The notes under the pieces: model-generated | What the model was told of the DNA's origin: nothing | What the model saw: only the letters and a program-made list of their open reading frames with translations | Database searches by the model: none | Shown here: in pieces, positions 56,301-64,000 of the stretch | Layout: the number at the start of each line of letters is the position of its first letter | Position numbering within the stretch: the first letter of the stretch is position 1 | Translations under genes and position numbers: made by a program | Origin: Metallyticus violacea | Taxonomy: Eukaryota > Arthropoda > Insecta > Mantodea > Metallyticidae | NCBI GenBank assembly: GCA_030762175.1 | Contig: CM060834.1 | Coordinates: 29,146,501-29,210,500, forward strand | DNA: 64,000 bases | Reading direction: 5' to 3'

Positions 56301-59300
56301 CAACAACAATATGTTTTTTCAAGGTGTCAACTGATATAGTTAGCAACTTGTCAGGGGAAAAACATTTCATCATGGGAAAAAAACGTTCTGTTTCAACTGA
56401 AGTGATTAGGGCATATTTAAAACAAGCTGTTTCGGAAGGACTCACATTAGTTACAACAGAACATTACCCTTTTAGGACATCATGGAAATGTTGATCTAGA
56501 CAAAGTAGTGTTGAATAGTCCTGGCGAATGAGCAAAAGATGCACAGTGGTTTCTGCTCGAGTTCATTTTTTGTTTATTCGTTTATAGGAGAATCTCTCTT
56601 ACTTCCATACTGAACACATTGTAGGGACGGTTTATTGCACAGCTGTACCACTCTCATCTTTCTCGCTTGCAATTGTTTGTTACATTTATGCACCTGAGAA
56701 GTTATCCCCATCACAAATTTTCTAGAATTGTCTTGCGCAGATAGATAGGTCATTCGCCAGGACTATTCAAAACTACAGTACTTCGCTCACCTTCTCTATT
56801 TCCTGGTATTCGTATGCCCGTGCGTTCCTTTCACTAGAAAGGTTCTGTTATTTAAAGAGTTTAAGTGAACGGTTTGAGGAGGAAGTTTTTGACTGCGAAA
56901 AAAACAAACAAACAAACAAAAACAAAACCAATATTCTCAATACACATTTTTGTGACGTGAAATGTCATTTTAATTTTAATAACTTTTTTCATTCATGTAT
57001 TGAAATTCTTTACGTACTTTTTAAAGTATGTAAATAATCTCAGAAGAAATTCATAACGATCCAAAACCGGCAAAAAAAAAAAAAAAAAAAAAAAAAAGTT
57101 TTAAACCTTAGAATAGGAAACAGAAGCGAAATAGACAAAAAAAAAAAACGGGGGGGGGGATAAAAACTGGCCCTACTGGCCTCAAATGCACGGAAACATG
57201 TTCATTTATTTCTATATGACTGTTAAATACACATACCCAGACAGAAAAGATATTTTACGTAAATTCTGGGCTCTGATAATTAGCTACTTTAAAGTTAACA
57301 GGCACATAATAGCATCACTAGAATGCTAGAATGTTTTGTTTACAAGGTCAATGTCATCATTGCAGATAGTAGGGAAGTTGCCTCCAGTTGTATGACGTAG
57401 GCTGAGTGCAAAAATATCGTGCGCTAGGTCTACCCATCAAATTTGGGGGTGCTATACTTGGTATTTCTAACATTTTCTCTGCTGATACAGCTTCTATTAA
57501 GCCTAACATCTGAACAATTTCCCACTACAAGCAGGCACCAATTGTATGCAAAATTCGTGTAGCTCGAATAGCAACCATAAAGGAGACAAAATGTTATTAT
57601 AATTTATTTGAATTCGAAATTCAACGGCGCTCAAAATAAATACATTTTCACGTGATTTAATGTCTAAAACATTGTTGTGTGCTGGTTTCTAACCCAAAAT
57701 AAAACCTGCCGCAAACATTTGTCTTCATAGGAAGACTGGAGCGGCCAAATACAACGTTCACGAGGTTTCGGTTTCCTCGTGAGTCTTGTTTAGCCAAAAG
57801 CGCGTATGTAATGCACACGCAGTATGTATGAGGGTAGCTGTCAATAGAAATTCACGGTTGAAGCACCCTCTCCTCTCTACAGCGCCAACAAAAGCCTTTG
57901 TCAAGGAAGGGAAAGGGTGCCTCTCCTATCACTCACGTATGGACATGCTCAATGGTTTCACATCCTCTAACCCCAAATACGTTTGCCGGACACATTTCCA
58001 AGCCCAGTTCCATAGTAAAACGTTAACCGAAAGCGCTATGCAAACCAACTACAATTCTGAATCAGCACGCAAAGTTGTATAGAGCGTTGTAATTGCCAGC
58101 GGTCACGAGTTCGTATCTACTTTGGTCAAGCTTCCTGGTTGGGATTTTACGTAATGCCACAGGATAAATCATGTTCTATTCAACCCATTGTAAATATCAT
58201 CTTTCTTATGTAATTTATATCATTAGACATCAGCTGTTAAAGGACTCTGGGAGTAAATTGTCAATGTTTCACATTTTTGTATAGATTTTTCTGAAACTTT
58301 TATCGTGATTACATTGCTGTTAAGTTATAATGTATACAACATTTCATTTAAATAGCGTAAATACTTTACCAGCTATAAATTAGTTCATACATTTTATTAC
58401 AAATAAACATGATGCGTATTCAAAAAGTCCCACGCAGTTCAGGGGTTGAGAATATTAGTTGCCGTTTTTGCTTGGAGCTTTGAACAACATACGAAAATTG
58501 ATCAGAATAATATTTTGAATCAATTTTATGTGAACTCTGATATTTTTTAAAGCTATAAAAAATTTACATTTTTTTCCAGAAAAAAGCATTTGTTTTGAAA
58601 AGATTGAATATGTTAGTATGTATTTGGTTCTATAGAATATTACAGTAGATATTTCTACACATTATGGAAAAGTTTAATTGAATTTAAACAAAAAACTATG
58701 GCGCGTGGGACATTTTGAAATTGTGAAATTGAAGTTTTGACAATAATGCTGTTTTATGACAAAGTGTGCTGGGAAATAAAGTGATTTAAAAGGAAACGTG
58801 GAATTCTTTAAATGACATACAGCCCAAAGGGAGGGGGGACATGCAAATGTTGACTCTTTGTGACGCCCAAAGGTTCAAGAAACAATTTGCAGAAAAAAAA
58901 AACACAATAAGAATTTCGGTTTAATCAAGAAAAATGCGCTAAAATCTGACAAATATTGTACTTGCATCTAATGTTAGCAAAACATGCACTTATCGCCCGT
59001 ATCACCACAGCTTACGAGTGTGCAGCCAATGCGGTAATTCCAGGCGAAGCTGGCGCAATTGATTTAAGTTTTTGCAATTATAACTACAATTACAATGAAA
59101 ATAATCACGTACCTTGTGACACGAGATTATGTTCTGCCACATCCACAACTTTCTGGCTGTTTTTTTTTTATAATTGTCATTTACACTCAGTAGCTCATTT
59201 TCCGAAATTTAATCTTGAAAAAAAAAAAAAAAATACTTGCAGGCAGATGATCCTGCTATTCAGCTTAATTTCTGTAATTGGTGTTACGAAATGTTAATGA

Positions 59301-60340
59301 TATAATAATTTATTCATGCTTAATATTTTTTACTGATAAAGTATGGTTCCATTTACATGGTTATGTTTCGACATAAAATGTCAGATATTGCAATACAGAA
59401 AACCCCTTGCATGACGTGAAAATATGTATATGATACTCAGTAAATGCCCAGAACAGGATTTAGAGTTTTTGAGACTGTCATAAATGCTTAAAAACATAGG
59501 AATGACACGTGAATTTTATTTACAGGGAAAGATGAAAAATAAAGTGTAAGGAACTACACATTAGAACATCTAGTACAGTGCATTATTAAATGTAATGTCC
59601 AGTATACAGAAACATGTGCTGATACTAATAAGGAAGACATAACAGTTCAGTTTTTAGACGGTGCAGCATGATAATGCAATTATCTGTGTACACATTATAT
59701 AAAACGAGAAAATTTGACAACATAGCATCGCCCCTCAAGCTTCTCTCATGCCTGAAGGAACGAAGAGTCGTGATTTCACTAGATAATTCCTTTATAATAT
59801 TACATATTTCTACTACTTATTGTCATCTGACAAGTTGAGCTGATTGGAGATCCCTCCCCAGGTCCAACTGTAGTCCAAGGCCACCCTTGTACTTTGTGGT
59901 ATTTTTCATTTGGATGGCACCTAGAAAACAAATACGACCGTCCATTTATGCTGGAAGCAATTGTTGCCAACATGTACCTTCGACTTTCGGCTAGACTACC
60001 AGTACCACTGGTCAGACGGCCTTATGCAAGTGAATGACCCGAACACAATTAGATAGTGCAATACCCCCTCCCCCGTACACCGCAGCAAGCAGCGCTTGAG
60101 GAATTAACCTCTGCCTTCGGCATTCCCCAGGGTACCCAATGCCCAGTGTCATATACCCCACTCGAATGTTCAGCCCCGATGTACTTCTTGTAAAGTCAGA
60201 AGTACCAAGGGTGCTGAAGTCCGCAGAACTTGCGCCAGAGCATCTGAAGGAGTGACCTTCAGTTTCTTTCAACAACTCCAAATATTGGAATAGATTGCTT
60301 GGGATGGTACTTCAGTACTTGAATCTACCTTATGGTTGAC
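53222..60340. other. Largely featureless A+T-rich region
   Basis: Homopolymers are T 53354-53382, T 53998-54019, A 57072-57097 and an A then G run at 57139-57159. A 66-codon frame follows a strong acceptor-like site at 57882 (see findings). The patch 59850-60340 is more G+C-rich and leads into SINE family 3; its minus-strand 89-codon frame (60281-60012) has no known motif. Otherwise no gene, RNA or element is recognised. Confidence 0.5.
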
Positions 60341-60775
60341 CGTTTGTATCTATGCCCCAATGAAGGCACCTCCGGTAGGCAGGGATGAGATGAGGGAGAT
60401 GCCAGTCGGCCAGGGTCCACGGGCGGTGTTTGCATGGAAGTAGACAGGATCTCTAACATATTATCCCTCAAAAAGTGCGCTTCCATACCAATCACAGAGG
60501 TAGAAATCTTTACCAAGAGCAAGCCACCATCCCACCGCGCCAGCCCACCTCAGCCTGCTAATTTCAACACTGTAACAGAACCAACGGAATAAAATGAAAG
60601 GAAACGAGAGAGCGGGAAATTCGTGAAATCCAAATGTCATTCTCAGCATTCGTCTAAATGACCAGGGGAAACCTAAAAAAAATCTAAGGTCCGGATGGCG
60701 AATCATCGGGATTTGAACCGGCATCTTTCGAATGCGGATCTCAAGCATTACCGTCTCAGCCATCCCTGTCGCTCG
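60341..60775 (-). mobile_element. SINE family 3 copy 2, with tRNA-like head
   Basis: On the minus strand the head reads GGGATGGCTGAGACGGTAAT (A box) and GCCGGTTCAAATCCCGATG (B box), a tRNA-like RNA polymerase III promoter. The body then aligns with 23170-23546 (ACAGTGTTGAAATTAGCAGG region, GGCTTGCTCTTGG). It is longer than the first copy by about 55 bases. Open frames of 65 and 100 codons across it are by-products. Confidence 0.72.
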
Positions 60776-61377
60776 AAATAAGAATCAAACTTTTTTTCTT
60801 TTCTATCTCTCTCCATAGAACTTCTTTATAACGTGAGGGACAAACCTTAATGTCCTGAGAGTTTTCCAGCGTTGCCCCCGTTACTTTCATATAACAAAGA
60901 TTTGAGCAGAAAATATGAACATTTCTTGTTTGACATATTATTAAGAATATCTGGGTGTGTTAAAATTAATAAACAAAAAATAAATTATTTACATTCACTA
61001 CTACACCCGATCTCTCTTAGCACTGTAGATGTACTGAAAGAGATTGCAGAGACGTGACAGACTTGTTTACAGCGAGATCTGATGCGCCGCACTCATACTA
61101 ACACAAATACGCTTATTTGCTGAAGTAAAAAAAAGCCCATCAAGGCTTGTCCCATTCTATACTCATTAGCATTGCTGATCTCAGGAATTCTTTGCCTAAT
61201 GATGCCAAGGATTGTCGAACGTTATCTCCATTTAAAATTAAGGTGCAAAATATTTTGTTTAGTAGTATTTATTATTGGTAATTGCAAGATGTGCGGATTA
61301 CAGCCTCACTCATTACTGTCTACTTAGAAATTAAGTTTTCTTAGATATATTAATAGATTTTTGTGTACTTTGTGTAC

Positions 61378-61416
<39 letters not shown>

Positions 61417-62808
61417 TAGCGTAGTTTATTTATAAATATTAACTATTGAATATGTATTTCTGGTAGTGTGGAAAAAGCGGGCTGGTGGCATAAACCTCAT
61501 AAAACCAAAAAGTATCTAGAGAGTTTCTGCTCGTAAAAAAGAGGTACACATAATAGCTTCTGGTGCATTTATTCCATCTGTGTGGTGAAGGATATCTTAA
61601 TCAGGGAAATTAGTCAGTTTTCACATCCGGTGTATGAAGTTTTGGTTATCTTACCTCAATTTTATAACACTCTGACTGGAAACAGTTCGGTACTCCAAAG
61701 TACATAACATCACCAGCTCTATAAAATAATTTCCAATATCTAGTAGGTTATTACGTGCAACAGGTGCCAAAAATGAATAAAACTACCAATCTGAGAACAG
61801 AATTTTACCGCAGTATACTAGAATGCTAATGGCCCTATGATATGCATCTCCACGGCTAACAAGACCCAAAGGTTCTTTTCTCTTATTTTACCTCAACTTC
61901 TTTCCATTTTCCTGACAAGTTTCCAGTCTCCAGCGGAAGATGTTTTTCTTTCGTATACCTGCTGGTGAATAAGGTAACGGAAATCTATTCCCAAAATACT
62001 GAAAGAATTATGGCTGGGTGCTATTAGCAACAAGGGTCTATTGTTAGCAGATTATGTCTCGACAGCCTTCAAAGAGCCCTCTGTACGTTTACAAAATAAC
62101 GGTGGTCCTTTCATGGGTTGTACCAAGGTCACTCCTACGACATGAGAACTTAAACTGGGTTTGTTCACGGTTATTGACATGCACAGGCTGTTTGGGCAGT
62201 ATGTGTAGGAATTACCTGCTGAATTTGGCGTGCATTGCTAGCAGTGGCGGTTCGTGAAATTTTCAGTTGGGGAGGGGGGTTCAATATACACAAAAGCTCT
62301 CTCTACCATATTATCCCTTCTCGTATAAATTATATGTTTATTACAAAATTCAACTCAACTTACATACACAGAGGCTCATATAAATGTTACAAACAAATGG
62401 TTCAGTAAAACAAAAATCAGGATTTGTCTAAACATACTACATAAATACCTCATAAGCGCAGTCGGCAAAATAAGTGGGCTCTCTTATATGGCTGCGGACT
62501 GGGGGCGCAACCTTTGGAATTATAAATACAACTTTTTTTTCTTTCTAAAACTGAATCTTGAGAAGTTATAGTTTGCTTGAAACAGCTCTTAATACGGTTT
62601 GTGAATACGGAGATGAACCAGTGGAAAAAGAATAACGCTGAAGTTCTGGTTAATTATAAGGAATAATTACCTAACACATTAGAAAATGTGGTACCAGCAA
62701 AATGGAACACCGCTACACTTTGCAAGTCACACTTGGAATTATTAAATGATAAATGTATCTTGCTAGTCTTGCTGGCCATTCTGTTCACCTGACCTTACGC
62801 GCTTGTAT
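60776..62808. other. Unassigned DNA
   Basis: The (GT)n microsatellite is listed separately. CAGTGGCGGTTCGTG at 62242 resembles a hAT-type end. No gene is recognised. Confidence 0.5.
61381..61414. repeat. Microsatellite (GT)n
   Basis: Seventeen uninterrupted GT units, preceded by two copies of TTTGTGTAC. Confidence 0.97.
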
Positions 62809-63730
62809 TATGAGGGCTTTCTAAAAGTTCTAAGCCTGACAGAAAAAAAAAAAATTTACCATAGCCACCTTATAAATAAACCCATTTGATACAAGACTTT
62901 CCAAGGTTTTAACACCCTCAAAAAAAGTAAGATTTGTCTAACTATTAAAAATAAGCGTCTGTCTCAGCTGCAAACTCATCATTTGATGTGAATCTTCGTC
63001 CACACAGCCATCCCTTCAGGTTTGGGAGCATACAGTAATTGCTGGGAGCCAAATCCGGCGAATATGGCGGATGTGGAAGTACTTGGAAAGTGTGTGAAGG
63101 CGCATTATCGAGATGAAAGAGAGCTTTCTTTTTCGCAAGAGTTGGGCGTTTAGCCTGAGTAGCATCCTTCAGGTGATCCAGTTGTGTAGTGTAGTACTCT
63201 CCGGTGACGGTTCTGCCCTTCTGGAGGTAGTCTGCCACACTATGAGAATCCCAGAAAACCGTAGCCATGCTTTTTCCTGCAGATGGAACTGTTTTTGCTT
63301 TATTTGCTCCATTTTCAACTGTTACCACCAACTGTTTGGACTGCTCCTTCGTCTCTGGCGTGTAGTGATGAATCCATGTTTCATTTATTGTTATGAAATG
63401 TCGGAAAAACTCACAGGAATTGATTTTGAATAAGTCTAAACATTCTTGTGAAATGTTCATTTGAATGAGTTTTTGGTACATGGTTAACAAACGCGGCGCC
63501 CATCGAGCTGAAAGCTTTCTCATTCACAAAATTTCGTGTAAAATGCAGTGAACACGAGTCTATAGAGGCCTTTGCAATATCAGCCAACTCGCGTACCTTC
63601 AATCGGCAATCATTGAGTGCCGCATTGTGAATTTTTGTCACAATCTCGTCAGTCCTTAACAATTTTGGGACCCCCTGAGCGTTCATTGTCTTGAATGGAT
63701 GTATGATCGCACTTAAATTGAGCACTTTTT
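62809..63730 (-). mobile_element. Mariner-like element K, best-preserved transposase, catalytically dead
   Basis: The minus-strand frame 63725-63411 holds the N-terminal part (LLRTDEIVTKIHNAALNDCR, LKVRELADIAKASID). A frameshift near 63500 leads into a 192-codon frame 63523-62945 with MRKLSARWAPRLLTMYQKLI, FFRHFITINETWIHHYTPET, SAGKSMATVFWDSHSVADYL, KKALFHLDNAPSHTF and PPYSPDLAPSNYCMLPNLKG. In a further frame a C-terminal FFEGVKTLESL segment runs to about 62860. The catalytic positions read Asn (TINETW), Asp (HLDNA) and Asn (APSNY), so two of three are substituted. About 18 codons are deleted between HTF and QVLPHP. The 3' terminal repeat TATGAGGGCTTTCTAAAAGT is at 62809. The 5' end runs into A+T-rich palindromic DNA. 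Confidence 0.9.
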
Positions 63731-64000
63731 TTAAGCCTTTCGAATTTGCTAATATATATAATAAATATATAAATAATATATAAATATTTATTATATATAA
63801 TAAATAAAAATAAAAAATAGCTGTTTTACGGATATGGCTGCATTACCTTCATTCCTTCGGTATTTGTTAATAAAAGGATGTAAATTAAGTAGTTTTGTTG
63901 ATTAATACTGTATATCTTTTTAATGTCCTAAAATATAACCTTTAATTTTATAAAAAAGTTAAATAAACATTGCTTAATTTATTGAGGACTATCTAAATTT
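63731..64000. other. A+T-rich DNA with a perfect hairpin
   Basis: TATATATAATAAATAT at 63753-63768 is exactly complementary to ATATTTATTATATATA at 63784-63799, with a 15-base spacer. Nothing else is seen to the window end. Confidence 0.6.

Overview
This window looks like non-coding, repeat-rich chromosomal DNA from a large insect genome. The sequence is strongly A+T-rich (judged by eye, not computed). No long open reading frame has normal gene structure, and there are no operons or ribosome binding sites. It is dense with decayed eukaryotic transposable elements. Mariner-type transposase fragments, tRNA-derived SINEs, LINE 3' ends and two arthropod-type repeat ORFs all point to an arthropod. 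A cockroach or other polyneopteran insect is my best guess, but that is inference and the species is not readable from the sequence.

Mobile DNA explains most of what can be recognised. SINE family 1 (tRNA-like head, tail near AACGGGCGTTAAACACT) has nine copies, near 2849, 7282, 17001, 28111, 30884, 35544, 35706, 42599 and 47905. SINE family 2 (tRNA-like head GGTCCTGGTGG...CCAGGACC, tail ATAAATAAATCAATC) has seven main copies, near 4671, 18990, 23600, 49370, 51317, 52424 and 52900. SINE family 3 has two copies (23170, 60341). Several copies are bounded by target-site duplications I could read directly. At least eleven mariner-like (MLE) fragments are present: near 16300, 17360, 18427, 24780, 30383, 33165, 35060, 40525, 40975, 45600 and 62809. 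All are broken by frameshifts, stops or truncation. LINE remnants lie at 8631-8845, 9520-10130, 10150-10740, 11690-12265 and 21310-21780. Degenerate fragments of two widespread arthropod repeat proteins lie at 26990-27410 (D-N-C-x-G-Q type) and 38462-38960. A DUF4817-like helix-turn-helix fragment lies at 49598-50020.

Layout: 1-9 kb is mostly unassigned A+T-rich DNA with SINEs. 9-12.3 kb holds a cluster of LINE ends, including an inverted pair. 14.1-15.9 kb is the least repeat-like part, with a TATA/initiator pair and a block rich in homeodomain-type sites. 16-19 kb and 24-26 kb are mariner graveyards. 27-42 kb mixes mariners, SINEs and the two repeat-protein fragments. 49-53.2 kb is a SINE family 2 cluster. 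53-60 kb is nearly featureless apart from homopolymers. 60-64 kb has SINE family 3 and the best-preserved mariner.

Nothing here works together as a pathway. The readable history is one of successive insertions: a SINE into an older repeat with a paralogous empty site, SINEs into mariners, and one internally deleted mariner abutting another. I did not find a convincing host protein-coding gene or a new functional system. The best leads for something other than transposon debris are the 14.8-15.9 kb block and a few hairpins.
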